Positions 27,494 through 36,278 are shown, numbered from the stretch's first letter. The stretch is DNA of 64,000 bases from Syntrophotaleaceae bacterium (GCA_041390365.1 JAWKQB010000002.1:810001-874000); one strand, 5' to 3'. Numbers and translations are program-made. Notes: generated by a model not told the origin, from the letters alone.

Positions 27494-28909
27494 ATGGAAA
27501 AACTTCTGATCGTCGACGATTCGCCTGAGATTCACCAGCAGCTTAAATGGGGCCTGAAGAAAGACTATCGTCTGCTCCTTGCGCGGGATGCCGGTGAAGC
27601 TTTGCGGCTGTTCAATGAACATCTGCCCGATGTGGTGACCCTTGATCTCGGATTGCCGCCGGATGCCGACGGGGCGACGGAAGGGTTGCGCTGCCTGCAG
27701 GAGCTTTTGTCGCAGAAGCCGGCGACCAAGGTGATCGTCCTGTCCGGAAACGAGGAGCGGGCCAATGCCCTTAAGGCGGTTGGCCTCGGGGCTTACGATT
27801 TCTACCGCAAGCCGATCGAATTGCCCGAACTCAAGATCATCCTGCAGCGAGCCTTTCACCTGGCGGCCTTGGAGGAGGAAAACCGCAATCTGGTGAAGAC
27901 GGTTCGCGGTGAGGAACAGTGTCTATCGGGGATATTCGGCCAGTGCCCCCGGATGGAGCAAATTTTTACCACCATCCGCAAGGTCGCCTCGGTCGATGTA
28001 CCGGTGTTGATTCTGGGGGAAAGCGGCACCGGGAAGGAGCTGGTGGCTCGGGCGATCCACGAGAACAGCCTGCGCAAGAACGGACCTTTCGTGCCGATCA
28101 ACTGCGGGGCGATTCCGGAAAACCTGCTCGAATCGGAGCTGTTCGGCCACGAAAAGGGTGCTTTTACCGGAGCTCAGAGCCAGGTCAGGGGCAAGGTCGA
28201 GTATGCCGAGGGTGGAACTCTGTTCCTCGACGAGATCGGTGAAATGCCGCCCACCCTGCAGGTCAAGCTGCTTCGTTTCCTGCAGGAGAAGGTCATACAG
28301 CGGGTTGGCGGTCGGCAGGATCTCCCCCTCGATGTGCGGGTGGTGGCTGCCACCAACATCGATATCCAGCAGGCCATTGCCGATGGAGCTTTTCGGGAGG
28401 ATCTCTATTACCGTATCGGCGTGATCAGCATCGATCTGCCGCCACTGCGGGAACGGGGCGAGGATATTTTTCTGCTGGCCCATCTCTTTCTGCGGCGTTT
28501 CGGCAGTGAGTTCAACCGAAAAGTGCGGGGGTTTTCTGCGCGGGCCATGGAGGCGCTGCGAGGCTACGCCTGGCCGGGCAATGTGCGGGAGTTGGAAAAC
28601 AAGATCAAGCGGGCTGTGGTGCTGACCGACCAGGCTTTTCTCGAGCCCGGCGACCTGGGATTTGCGGAAGTCACTCCGGAAGAAGGAAGACCGGCGGGCA
28701 GTGCCATTGTCATTGAACCCGTCGGCATTTCCCATCTTGAGACTCTAAACCTAAAGGAGGCGCGCAACAGAGTGGAGAAAGAAATCCTGTTGCTGGCTCT
28801 GGAAAAAGAAGGTGGAAACATCGTGCGGGCCGCCGATGTGCTCGGGGTGAGTCGGCCGACAATTTACGACTTGTTGAAAAAGCATGGCTTGCAGGGGGAT
28901 TCGGATTAA
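27494..28909 (+). CDS. prsR: Sigma-54-dependent response regulator PrsR
   Basis: This 471-residue NtrC-type activator has a receiver domain (Asp 51 as phosphorylation site in TLDLGLPPD, switch Lys in YRKPIELPE), a central AAA+ domain (Walker A GESGTGKE near residue 175, sigma-54 contact loop GAFTGA near 222, Walker B LFLDEIGEMP), and a C-terminal Fis-type helix-turn-helix (AADVLGVSRPTIYDLLKK). This is the composition of PrsR, the partner of PrsK in exosortase systems. It should bind upstream of sigma-54 promoters; four candidates are in this window. It starts 20 bp after heptamer element H2. Expression may rely on read-through from prsK. Confidence 0.9.
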   Translation: MEKLLIVDDSPEIHQQLKWGLKKDYRLLLARDAGEALRLFNEHLPDVVTLDLGLPPDADGATEGLRCLQELLSQKPATKVIVLSGNEERANALKAVGLGAYDFYRKPIELPELKIILQRAFHLAALEEENRNLVKTVRGEEQCLSGIFGQCPRMEQIFTTIRKVASVDVPVLILGESGTGKELVARAIHENSLRKNGPFVPINCGAIPENLLESELFGHEKGAFTGAQSQVRGKVEYAEGGTLFLDEIGEMPPTLQVKLLRFLQEKVIQRVGGRQDLPLDVRVVAATNIDIQQAIADGAFREDLYYRIGVISIDLPPLRERGEDIFLLAHLFLRRFGSEFNRKVRGFSARAMEALRGYAWPGNVRELENKIKRAVVLTDQAFLEPGDLGFAEVTPEEGRPAGSAIVIEPVGISHLETLNLKEARNRVEKEILLLALEKEGGNIVRAADVLGVSRPTIYDLLKKHGLQGDSD

Positions 28910-28946
28910 ATCGACACTGAGAATAGGAGAGGATTTTTCACCTTAA

Positions 28947-29043
28947 TCGTTGTCAGTGAAGCGGTAGCGAAACGGTTGTCGTTGTCGTAATCGTAATCGG
29001 AATTAGATATTGAAAGCCGATTACGACAACGACAACGACAACG
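28947..29043 (+). repeat. Hexamer palindrome element, copy 2
   Basis: Well-preserved copy: head TCGTTGTCAGTGAAGCGG, then GTAGCG and ACGG, then (TTGTCG)(TAATCG) hexamers, a 20-bp unique centre, then the reverse-complement hexamers CGATTA CGACAA. Plus orientation, between the convergent prsR and the Fn3 gene. Confidence 0.85.
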
Positions 29044-29070
29044 AAAAAGACATCTTACTCACCTTCTCTT

Positions 29071-29949
29071 TCACTGCACCCTGAACGAACTGGTTTGGCT
29101 TTCGAATTCCTGTCCGTATTCGTCCACGGCCACCACTTTCCAGTAGTAGGTCCTTCCCGACTCGAGGTTGCCGGTTGTGTGCGAGCTTCCGGTAAGTTCA
29201 GGGACCACGACGGTGTTGTTCGTCGGCGACACAGAGGTTGTGGGGGTGGTATCCACTGCACCATCATCACCGCCGCCACCGCCACCACCGCCGCAGCCGA
29301 CCATGGTCATTGCCAGAGTGCTGCAGAGGGCCAGACCGGCAAGACGTTTCCGTCCCGTGGACGAGAGCAATTGCTGCAGAGTCATGCCGATCATGCAGAT
29401 GAGGATCGCCATCAGAATGCCCTGGGGCGGCAGCCCGGAACCGGGGTTGGGGCCACCAGCCACAACCGTGCTGCTCTCCCGCAGGGAGGGATCGGTTCCA
29501 TAATAGACGGTGAACGTCAGGTTGAGTTCCGCCGGCGGGGAGGTCCATGTCAATCGAGCCGGGGAGGAGACAATGCTGTTGTTTGCAGGCGACAGCGGGG
29601 CGGGAATCCACTCGCTTGCCACCAAGTTGGAGAATTCGCTTTCGTTGCCCTGACTGTCATAGGCGGTGGTACGAAAGTAGTAGATGCTCCATTCCGAAAG
29701 ACCTGTGAGGGTGAACGTGGTGGCGTTGCCGACATCGATGGGTGAGGACCCCTCAGCGGCGTCAGTGCCGGTCATTGGCAGGGTGGCGCTGTCGGCCTGG
29801 TAATAGAGCTTGTAGCCGACAACGCCGGAGCTGGGGCTGGGGTCCCATGAAAGGGTGATATCTTTCGCGAAGCCCTTCGAAGGGGCCAGGCAAAGGCCGA
29901 TGATCATCGCAAAAAGTACCATGCTGAGAGCTTTAAGAAGTTTATTCAT
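29071..29949 (-). CDS. Secreted Fn3 protein with an internal lipoprotein-like segment
   Basis: Start at the ATG at 29949 on the minus strand (GGAGAGGATCTC upstream) gives 292 residues. A signal peptide (MNKLLKALSMVLFAMIIGL, cut near GFA) precedes an Fn3 domain (about 30-115: LSWDPSPSSGVVGYKLYYQ, FRTTAYDSQGNES). A second Fn3-like domain starts about 120 but is interrupted after YYGTDPSLRES by about 70 residues holding a hydrophobic stretch (177-195), RKR (200-202) and a second hydrophobic stretch ending VGC followed by eight glycines, which looks like a lipobox. The rest of an Fn3 domain (SGRTYYWKVVAVDEYGQE) follows. It is preceded by a near-perfect sigma-54 promoter, so PrsR control is likely. 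The function is probably extracellular binding. Confidence 0.75.
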   Translation of the reverse strand: MNKLLKALSMVLFAMIIGLCLAPSKGFAKDITLSWDPSPSSGVVGYKLYYQADSATLPMTGTDAAEGSSPIDVGNATTFTLTGLSEWSIYYFRTTAYDSQGNESEFSNLVASEWIPAPLSPANNSIVSSPARLTWTSPPAELNLTFTVYYGTDPSLRESSTVVAGGPNPGSGLPPQGILMAILICMIGMTLQQLLSSTGRKRLAGLALCSTLAMTMVGCGGGGGGGGDDGAVDTTPTTSVSPTNNTVVVPELTGSSHTTGNLESGRTYYWKVVAVDEYGQEFESQTSSFRVQ

Positions 29950-29995
29950 GAGATCCTCTCCTGAAGAACGTTTCACCGAATTGCACTCATGAATA

Positions 29996-30011
29996 GGCAA
30001 AAGCCGTGCCC
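29996..30011 (-). promoter_or_regulatory. Sigma-54 (-24/-12) promoter for the Fn3 gene
   Basis: On the minus strand, GGGCACGGCTTTTGCC matches the consensus, with GG and GC exactly 12 bp apart (29997-30010 core). The predicted start site leaves a leader of about 35 bases before the ATG at 29949. With PrsR encoded just upstream on the other strand, control by PrsR is likely but inferred. Confidence 0.72.
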
Positions 30012-30200
30012 ATCTGTTGCCTTATTAATAAAAACGGCTCAAGCCCTGCGGCGGCCCGGGTTTTTGCGGTGCGGTGGTTACAGATAACCGGATCCGCTTC
30101 CAAAGAGGATATGGTTTTTGACCAAGACGGGTGACAATTTTGGTTGTGGAAAACAAAAGGCAACTTCGCCTGACCCGTCCGGCAGGAACAGATTCGATTT

Positions 30201-30228
30201 TTGACAAGTCATATTTTGGGTTTAGTAT
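30201..30228 (+). promoter_or_regulatory. Predicted sigma-70 promoter of wecB
   Basis: A perfect TTGACA, a 16-bp spacer and TAGTAT, about 115 bases before the wecB start. Confidence 0.65.
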
Positions 30229-30348
30229 CATCCGTATTCCTGATAAGGTTCATTTCCCCGGGAGTACTGTTGTCTGGCGGCGACACCGGGCGTACCGTTT
30301 CGGCGTCCGGATCGAATGATTCCCTGTAAACACCAACAGGAGGTTCTC

Positions 30349-31452
30349 TTGAAAATCATCAATATTGTCGGTGCCCGTCCCAACTTCATGAAGATGGCTC
30401 CGATCATCGAGGCTCTCAACCGCCATCCGACGCAGTTTCAGCATCTGCTGGTGCATACGGGACAGCACTATGACGAGAGGATGAGCCAATCCTTTTTTGT
30501 CGACCTGGGGATGCCCCGGCCGGACATCAACCTGGAGGTCGGTTCCGGTTCCCATGCCGAGCAGACGGCAAGGATTATGATCGAATTCGAAAAGGTCTGC
30601 CTGCGGGAGAAGCCGGACCTGGTGATCGTGGTCGGCGACGTCAACTCGACGATGGCCTGCACCATTACCGCGAAAAAACTCGGAATTCGGGTGGCACACG
30701 TGGAGGCCGGCCTGCGGTCCAGGGATATGTCGATGCCCGAGGAGATCAACCGCCTCTGCACCGATGTCCTGTGTGATTACCTGTTTACCACCGACCGTTT
30801 TGCCGATGACAATCTGCTGGCCGAGGGTGTTTCCCCGGAAAAGTGTTTTTTTGTCGGGAACGTGATGATCGATACCCTGCTCAAGCACCAGGCAATGGCA
30901 GGACGGCTCGGGCTGACGGATAAACTTGGGTTGACGCCCGGAGGATATGCCACGCTGACTTTGCATCGGCCTTCCAACGTCGATGATCCGGGTATTCTAT
31001 CCGGCATCCTCGAGGTGCTGAAGGATATTTCCAGGGAACTCCCTATCGTCTTCCCCATTCACCCGCGCACGCGGAAGATGGCCGAGCAGTTCGGCCTGAC
31101 CCCTTTCTTCAATCAGGGGGACAAGGTCGAAGGGATCTGGATCACCGAACCACTCGGTTATCTCGAATTTCTCCATCTAAACATGAACGCCCGTCTGGTT
31201 CTCACTGACAGCGGCGGTTTGCAGGAGGAAACGACTGTACTCGGTGTGCCCTGCATCACCATGCGCAACAACACGGAACGCCCGATCACCTGCGAAGTGG
31301 GAACGAACTATCTGGTCGGAAACAATCCGGAAAAAATTCTCGAGGCGGCCCGCAGGATCCTGAACGGCGAAGCCCGCAAAGGGCAGGTGCCCGAGAAGTG
31401 GGATGGCAAAGCGGCGGAGAGGATTGTGGATGTTTTAAGGGGTGAGGTGTGA
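30349..31452 (+). CDS. wecB: UDP-N-acetylglucosamine 2-epimerase (non-hydrolysing)
   Basis: The start is TTG at 30349 with AGGAGG five bases upstream, giving 367 residues, normal for WecB/MnaA. Motifs are GARPNFMKMAPI, TGQHYDERMS, VVGDVNSTMAC, HVEAGLRS, HRPSNVD, LTDSGGLQEE and the C-terminal RPITCEVGTN. The enzyme reversibly converts UDP-GlcNAc to UDP-ManNAc in the cytoplasm, the precursor of ManNAc- or ManNAcA-containing polymers. The gene often sits in exosortase and exopolysaccharide loci, so it may feed the polymer assembled by the upstream cluster. The stop codon lies in a heptamer tract (ending RGEV). Composition matches the GC-rich chromosome, not the AT-rich locus. Confidence 0.95.
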   Translation: MKIINIVGARPNFMKMAPIIEALNRHPTQFQHLLVHTGQHYDERMSQSFFVDLGMPRPDINLEVGSGSHAEQTARIMIEFEKVCLREKPDLVIVVGDVNSTMACTITAKKLGIRVAHVEAGLRSRDMSMPEEINRLCTDVLCDYLFTTDRFADDNLLAEGVSPEKCFFVGNVMIDTLLKHQAMAGRLGLTDKLGLTPGGYATLTLHRPSNVDDPGILSGILEVLKDISRELPIVFPIHPRTRKMAEQFGLTPFFNQGDKVEGIWITEPLGYLEFLHLNMNARLVLTDSGGLQEETTVLGVPCITMRNNTERPITCEVGTNYLVGNNPEKILEAARRILNGEARKGQVPEKWDGKAAERIVDVLRGEV

Positions 31453-31460
31453 GGTGTGAG
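31441..31460 (+). repeat. Heptamer tract H3 at the wecB stop
   Basis: Nearly three units of GTGAGGT/GTGAGTC. Provides the TGA of wecB. No matching inverted right arm was seen before mogA. Confidence 0.75.
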
Positions 31461-31519
31461 TCGGTGCTGGCGCAGTCGGTCGTCGAATGTCATATAGTAT
31501 CTCTCTGGAAGGGGGTGCC

Positions 31520-32068
31520 ATGTCGCAAGAGAATGTAGCAAGAATCGGTATCGTTACGGTTTCCGACCGGGCCAGCCGTGGGGAATATGAAGACCGGGGG
31601 GGACCGGCCATCCGTCTTTACCTCCAGGAAGTGCTGACCTCCCCCTGGGAGCCTGTCATACGGGTCATTCCGGATGAAATCCGGCTGCTGGAAGAGACTC
31701 TGGTCGAGCTCTGCGAACGGGAGTATTGCTGCCTTGTCGTCACCACCGGCGGAACCGGACCGGCGCCGCGCGACCTCACGCCGGAAGCCACGGAAGCGGT
31801 CTGCGAAAAGCTGCTGCCCGGGTTCGGCGAGCTTATGCGGCAGGTCTCGCTGCTGAAAGTGCCTACGGCAATTCTTTCCAGGCAGACAGCGGGTGTGCGC
31901 GGACGCTCCCTGATCGTCAACCTGCCCGGGCAGCCAAAGGCGATCGGCGAATGTCTTGACGCGGTTTTTCCCGCCATCCCCTACTGTATCGATCTGATCG
32001 GCGGCCCTTATCTGACCACTGATGAAAATCGCATCAAGGCCTTTCGGCCCTCGGGGGCGGTAAAATAA
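31520..32068 (+). CDS. mog: Molybdopterin adenylyltransferase (MogA-like)
   Basis: Start at the ATG of 31520 with GGAAGGGGG ahead gives 182 residues. MogA/MoaB-family motifs are clear: GIVTVSDRASRGEYEDRGGP, LVVTTGGTGPAPRDLTPEAT and RGRSLIVNLPGQPKAI. The enzyme adenylates molybdopterin before metal insertion, in the cytoplasm, giving cofactor for formate, nitrate or other Mo/W enzymes. Length and the PRD motif favour MogA over MoaB. An upstream in-frame ATG at 31487 lacks a ribosome site. It stands alone, with no other moa/moe gene in the window. Confidence 0.9.
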   Translation: MSQENVARIGIVTVSDRASRGEYEDRGGPAIRLYLQEVLTSPWEPVIRVIPDEIRLLEETLVELCEREYCCLVVTTGGTGPAPRDLTPEATEAVCEKLLPGFGELMRQVSLLKVPTAILSRQTAGVRGRSLIVNLPGQPKAIGECLDAVFPAIPYCIDLIGGPYLTTDENRIKAFRPSGAVK

Positions 32069-32073
32069 GTTAA

Positions 32074-32182
32074 TCGTTGTCGTTGTCGCTGTCGTAATCG
32101 TGATCGTAATCGGATCTTCACCTTCAACCCGACAACGATTACGACAACGACAACCGTTCCGCTGCCGCTTCACTGACAACGA
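32074..32182 (-). repeat. Hexamer palindrome element, copy 3
   Basis: Minus orientation: the conserved head reads in reverse as CCGTTCCGCTGCCGCTTCAC then TGACAACGA at the right end, with TTGTCG/TAATCG hexamers inward on both sides. It fills most of the mogA-permease gap. Confidence 0.85.
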
Positions 32183-32209
32183 AGAGAGCCTAATCTTTCC
32201 GATAATGCC

Positions 32210-33736
32210 ATGACTGACCCCCAGAAGAATTACAGCCGAAGGCAGCTCTTCGGGCTGGTCGCCGGACCGGTCCTTTTTGGGCTGGTGCTGTTCGCGCTGC
32301 CGTCCCTTCCCGGATTGAGCGCGGGCGCGCAAAAGACCGCCGCCGTTGCCGTTTTGATGGCCTGCTGGTGGATGACCGAAGCCATTCCGATTCCGGCGAC
32401 CAGCCTCCTGCCGCTGGCGCTGCTACCTCTGCTGGGAATCCTGCCGGCAGAGCAGGCCGCAGCCCCCTATGCCAATCATTTGATCTTCCTGTTTCTGGGC
32501 GGGTTTCTGATCGCCCTTTCCATGCAGCGATGGAATCTGCATCGCCGGGTGGCCATGCAGGTGGTGCGCCTGGTCGGGTTTTCGCCGGGCCGGCTGGTGT
32601 TCGGCTTCATGGCAGCCAGCGCCTTGCTGTCCGCCTTTGTCTCCAACACCGTGACGGCCATGATGATGATGCCGATCGGGCTTGCCATCATTGACCAGGT
32701 GGCCGCTGCCGGACGGCAGCAGGGGCTGGAGATCGATTTCTCTCCCGGGCGTTTCCCTTTCGGCGTCAACCTGATGCTCGGCATCGCCTACGCCTCGTCC
32801 ATCGGCGGAATCGCCACCCTCATCGGCACTCCCCCGAACACGGTGCTGGCCGGTTATCTGCAGACCGCCTACGGCTATGAAATCACGTTTGCCCGCTGGA
32901 TGCTGGTGGGGGTGCCGCTGGCACTGACACTGCTGCCACTCTGCTGGCTGTGGCTGGTCAAGTGGGCCAATCCCATGAAAATTGAAAAAGTACCCGGAGG
33001 CCGCGAGATCATCCTGCAGGAATTGAACAGCCTGGGTCCCCTCTCCGCCGGAGAATGGTGGACCGCCCTGGTTTTTGTCCTGACCGCCCTCGGCTGGATT
33101 TTCCGCGGTCAACTGGCTCCCTTGCTGCCGGAACCGGACATGGTGACCGACGCGACCATCGCCATGCTCGGCGCCCTGGTGCTGTTTCTGATCCCCCTGG
33201 ATCTCAAGCGGGGAGTTTTCGTGATGGATTGGCAGTGGGCGGCCCGGCTCCCCTGGGGCGTGCTGCTGCTTTTCGGCGGCGGCCTCTCCCTGGCGGCGGC
33301 CTTCGAGGCGACCGGACTTTCCGCCTGGATCGGAGAGCAGGTTTTCCTGCTGCGGGAGGCGCCGATACCGGTGCTGATCGTTGCCGTTACCACTTTGATC
33401 ATTTTTCTGACCGAACTGACCTCCAACACCGCCACCGCAGCGATGGCCATGCCGGTGTTCTCCGCCGTGGCGCTCGGTCTGCATCAGAACCCGTTGCTGC
33501 TGGTCGTGCCGGCTGCCCTGGCGGCCAGCTGCGCTTTCATGCTGCCGGTGGCGACACCGCCCAATGCGATCGTTTTCGGCTCCGGCTACGTCTCCATTCC
33601 GCAGATGGCCAAAAGCGGCTTCGGCCTCAACCTGATCAGTATCCTGCTTATCTCCCTTGTGACACATCTCCTTGTCGTCCCCCTGTTCGACGTGGTATAC
33701 GGACAACTCCCGCAGTGGATCGGCGCCGGAGGATAG
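32210..33736 (+). CDS. SLC13/DASS family anion permease
   Basis: This 508-residue membrane protein has about 12 hydrophobic segments. It carries the paired SNT motifs of divalent anion:sodium symporters (FVSNTVTAMMMMPIG and ELTSNTATAAMAMPV), each followed by a Pro-rich loop (GTPPNTVLAGYL and VATPPNAIVFGSGYV) that forms sodium and substrate sites. Family members import C4-dicarboxylates, citrate or sulfate at the inner membrane. In an anaerobic respirer, succinate or fumarate uptake would be reasonable, but the substrate is not readable. It is flanked by hexamer repeat copies 3 and 4, both in minus orientation. Confidence 0.9.
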   Translation: MTDPQKNYSRRQLFGLVAGPVLFGLVLFALPSLPGLSAGAQKTAAVAVLMACWWMTEAIPIPATSLLPLALLPLLGILPAEQAAAPYANHLIFLFLGGFLIALSMQRWNLHRRVAMQVVRLVGFSPGRLVFGFMAASALLSAFVSNTVTAMMMMPIGLAIIDQVAAAGRQQGLEIDFSPGRFPFGVNLMLGIAYASSIGGIATLIGTPPNTVLAGYLQTAYGYEITFARWMLVGVPLALTLLPLCWLWLVKWANPMKIEKVPGGREIILQELNSLGPLSAGEWWTALVFVLTALGWIFRGQLAPLLPEPDMVTDATIAMLGALVLFLIPLDLKRGVFVMDWQWAARLPWGVLLLFGGGLSLAAAFEATGLSAWIGEQVFLLREAPIPVLIVAVTTLIIFLTELTSNTATAAMAMPVFSAVALGLHQNPLLLVVPAALAASCAFMLPVATPPNAIVFGSGYVSIPQMAKSGFGLNLISILLISLVTHLLVVPLFDVVYGQLPQWIGAGG

Positions 33737-33792
33737 GTCTGGTGCCGGCAGTGGGAGACGGTGTACACTGTTCAATCGGACGAAGATGCATT

Positions 33793-33885
33793 TGTCGTTG
33801 TCGTAATCGTAATCGTAATCGCACTCGAAAACCGACAACGATTACGACAACGACAACCGTTCCGCTGCCGCTTCACTGACAACGA
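33793..33885 (-). repeat. Hexamer palindrome element, copy 4
   Basis: Minus orientation, almost the same as copy 3 in its conserved half: hexamers TCGTTG TCGTAA, a short centre, then CGATTACGACAACGACAACC, and the head ending TGACAACGA. Confidence 0.85.
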
Positions 33886-33913
33886 AAAATACTTACCAAC
33901 GATAACTGCTTTT

Positions 33914-33940
33914 CTTCGTGTCCTTCGTGATCTTCGTGGT
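33914..33940 (+). repeat. 9-bp tandem repeat (CTTCGTGNN x3)
   Basis: Three consecutive units, CTTCGTGTC, CTTCGTGAT and CTTCGTGGT, lie in the rlmKL upstream region. It is a separate short-period family from the heptamer and hexamer repeats. Confidence 0.8.
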
Positions 33941-33967
33941 GCTAGCTTCTGTTTGTGGAATTTTTGA

Positions 33968-36154
33968 ATGATAATACATAATTTTTTCGCGACCGCCCCC
34001 AAAGGGCTTGAACCTCTTCTGGCCGATGAACTGCGCGCTCTTGGTGCCGCGGACGTGGCGGAAACGCGGGCCGGAGTGGGCTTTTCGGGGGATCTGGAGA
34101 TGGCCTATCGTGTCTGTCTCTGGTCCCGACTGGCCAGTCGCGTGCTGCTGCCTCTGGCCACCTTTTCGGCGCCCGGTCCCGACGCGCTTTACGAGCAGGT
34201 CCGGGCCCTGCCCTGGGAGGAACATTTCGCGGGCGAAAGCACCCTGGCCGTCAATGCCCAGGTGAACCGGTCGCAGATCAGTCATTCCCGTTTTGCGGCT
34301 CTCAAGGTCAAGGACGGCATCGTCGACAGGTTTCGGGAACGAACCGGGAGCCGGCCCTCTGTCGATGTTCGGCAGCCCGATCTGAGGATCAACCTGTACC
34401 TGTTCAACGATGAGGCGACCCTGAGTATCGATCTCAGCGGGGAGAGTCTGCATCGGCGTGGGTACCGGGCCGAGGGGGTTATGGCCCCTCTCAAGGAAAA
34501 CCTGGCTGCCGCCATTCTGTTGCGGGCCGGGTGGCCGGACATCGCCGCCGCCGGCGGTTCCCTGCTTGATCCGCTGTGCGGTTCCGGCACCCTGCCGATC
34601 GAGGCGGCGCTGATGGCAGCCGATATCGCCCCGGGGCTGAATCGGCCGGCCTACGGGTTTTTCCGCTGGCTGGGGCACCGTTCGGGTACGTGGAAACGGC
34701 TGGTGGCCGAGGCTCTGGAACGGCGCAAGGCGGGTTTGGACCGGCTGCCGGACATCGCCGGGTACGATAGCGCCGGCCAGGCGATCAGGGCGGCCAGGAT
34801 CAATGCCGATCGGGCGGGGCTGGGGGGGCTGGTGCGCTTTGAGCAGAAGGAGTTGACGGCGCTGCGGCCTCTGCCCGCGATGGAGTGCCGACCCGGCCTG
34901 CTGGTCGCCAATCCTCCCTACGGCGAACGTCTGGGGGAGGTGGCCGAACTGCGCCCTCTCTATGCCGGGCTGGGCGAGTCGCTCCGCACCGGTTTCGTTG
35001 GCTGGAAGGCGGCCGTCTTGACCGGCAACCCGGATTTGGCCAAACAGATCGCCATCCGTGCCCGGCGACGTCACACCCTGTACAACGGCGCCCTGGAATG
35101 CCGCCTGTTCCATTTCGACATCGATCCCCAGTGGTTTTTCGGTGCCGATATGGCTGAGGGAAGGCCCTCCACCGGGTCCTCAAAAAAAGGATTGAGCCCG
35201 GGTGCGGCCATGTTTGCCAACCGGCTGAGGAAAAACCTGCGTCAGGTCAAACGCTGGGCCGACCGGGGAGAGATCACCTGTTTTCGCCTGTATGACGCCG
35301 ACATGCCGGAGTACGCCGTAGCGGTTGATCTTTACGAGCAGTGGCTGCATGTCCAGGAATACCAGGCCCCCTCCTCGATCGATCCGGATCAGGCCCGCAA
35401 GCGGCTGGACGAGGTGATGGAGGCCCTGCCCGAGGCTCTGGACATGCCCCCCGAACGGATCTTTCTCAAGGTGCGCAGCCGCCAGTCGGGAGCCTCCCAG
35501 TACAACAAGCTGTCGGCCGGCGGACAACTGCACGAGGTGCGGGAAGGGGACTGCAGGTTCCTGGTCAATTTCACCGATTACCTCGACACCGGCCTGTTCC
35601 TCGACCATCGTCTCACCCGCCGAATGATCCGGGAGCTGGCGGCGGGCAAGCGCTTTCTCAATCTGTTCGCCTACACCGGCACCGCCACTGTCCACGCTGC
35701 CCGGGGAGGCGCCGCCACCACGACCACTGTCGACATGTCGCGCACCTATCTGGACTGGGCGAAACGCAATCTGGCCCTGAACGGTTTCCGGGAGGGGCCC
35801 CGACACCGGATGATCCAGGCCGACTGCCTGGGCTGGCTGGAGCGGGAAAGCTCCCGTCCCTCGGAGCTTTACGACCTGATCTTCCTCGATCCGCCGACCT
35901 TCTCCAACTCGAAAGGGATGGAGGGAACCTTTGACGTCCAGCGGGACCATGTGCAGCTGCTGCGGCAGACCGCGAAGCTTCTGGAAAGGGGCGGAATCCT
36001 TCTTTTTTCCAACAACTTCAGGAAGTTCAAAATGGAGCGGGACGCCCTGCCGGAACTGGAGATCGAAGACGTGACTGCTGCAACAATCCCCAAGGATTTC
36101 GCCCGCAATCCCCGGATTCATCATTGTTGGGTGATTAAACATCGTGAGGGGTGA
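33968..36154 (+). CDS. rlmL: Bifunctional 23S rRNA methyltransferase RlmKL
   Basis: This 728-residue fusion corresponds to E. coli RlmKL. The N-terminal THUMP domain and first Rossmann methyltransferase (LLDPLCGSGTLPIEAAL near residue 200, NPPYGERLG near 314) make m2G2445. The C-terminal RlmK part (LNLFAYTGTATVHAARGGA; LDPPTFSNSK near 640) makes m7G2069. Both SAM-binding and NPPY/DPPTF catalytic motifs are intact. It acts on nascent 23S rRNA. The stop is a TGA in a heptamer tract, giving a C-terminus HREG. No ribosome site is strong near the ATG at 33968. Confidence 0.93.
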   Translation: MIIHNFFATAPKGLEPLLADELRALGAADVAETRAGVGFSGDLEMAYRVCLWSRLASRVLLPLATFSAPGPDALYEQVRALPWEEHFAGESTLAVNAQVNRSQISHSRFAALKVKDGIVDRFRERTGSRPSVDVRQPDLRINLYLFNDEATLSIDLSGESLHRRGYRAEGVMAPLKENLAAAILLRAGWPDIAAAGGSLLDPLCGSGTLPIEAALMAADIAPGLNRPAYGFFRWLGHRSGTWKRLVAEALERRKAGLDRLPDIAGYDSAGQAIRAARINADRAGLGGLVRFEQKELTALRPLPAMECRPGLLVANPPYGERLGEVAELRPLYAGLGESLRTGFVGWKAAVLTGNPDLAKQIAIRARRRHTLYNGALECRLFHFDIDPQWFFGADMAEGRPSTGSSKKGLSPGAAMFANRLRKNLRQVKRWADRGEITCFRLYDADMPEYAVAVDLYEQWLHVQEYQAPSSIDPDQARKRLDEVMEALPEALDMPPERIFLKVRSRQSGASQYNKLSAGGQLHEVREGDCRFLVNFTDYLDTGLFLDHRLTRRMIRELAAGKRFLNLFAYTGTATVHAARGGAATTTTVDMSRTYLDWAKRNLALNGFREGPRHRMIQADCLGWLERESSRPSELYDLIFLDPPTFSNSKGMEGTFDVQRDHVQLLRQTAKLLERGGILLFSNNFRKFKMERDALPELEIEDVTAATIPKDFARNPRIHHCWVIKHREG

Positions 36155-36173
36155 GGGGTGAGGAGTGAGGAGG
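36143..36173 (+). repeat. Heptamer tract H4 at the rlmKL stop
   Basis: CGTGAGG followed by three more GTGAGGR units, directly joined to hexamer copy 5. The TGA of rlmKL is inside it. Confidence 0.85.
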
Positions 36174-36180
36174 AAAAACC

Positions 36181-36278
36181 TCGTTGTCAATGAAGCGGTA
36201 GCGGAACGGTTGTCGTTGTCGTAATCGTAATCGAAACTTATGTTGAAAGACCGATTACGACAACGATTACGACAACGA
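36181..36278 (+). repeat. Hexamer palindrome element, copy 5
   Basis: Plus orientation: head TCGTTGTCAATGAAGCGG, then the TTGTCG/TAATCG hexamers, a 19-bp centre, and CGATTACGACAACGATTACG. It abuts heptamer tract H4. Confidence 0.85.

Larger units (their letters stand above)
29950..30348 (+). other. 399-bp divergent control region between the Fn3 gene and wecB
   Basis: It holds a minus-strand sigma-54 site close to the Fn3 gene (29996-30011) and a plus-strand sigma-70-type promoter (30201-30228) for wecB. No gene was found between them. A GC-rich segment around 30040-30080 has no clear hairpin with a T-run. Confidence 0.7.

Noticed and set aside
34800..36190. Long minus-strand open frames opposite rlmKL, and similar ones opposite hflX, RNase E/G and ABC-F genes
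   Set aside because: They are antisense shadows caused by GC-rich codon bias; none shows a protein family or ribosome site.
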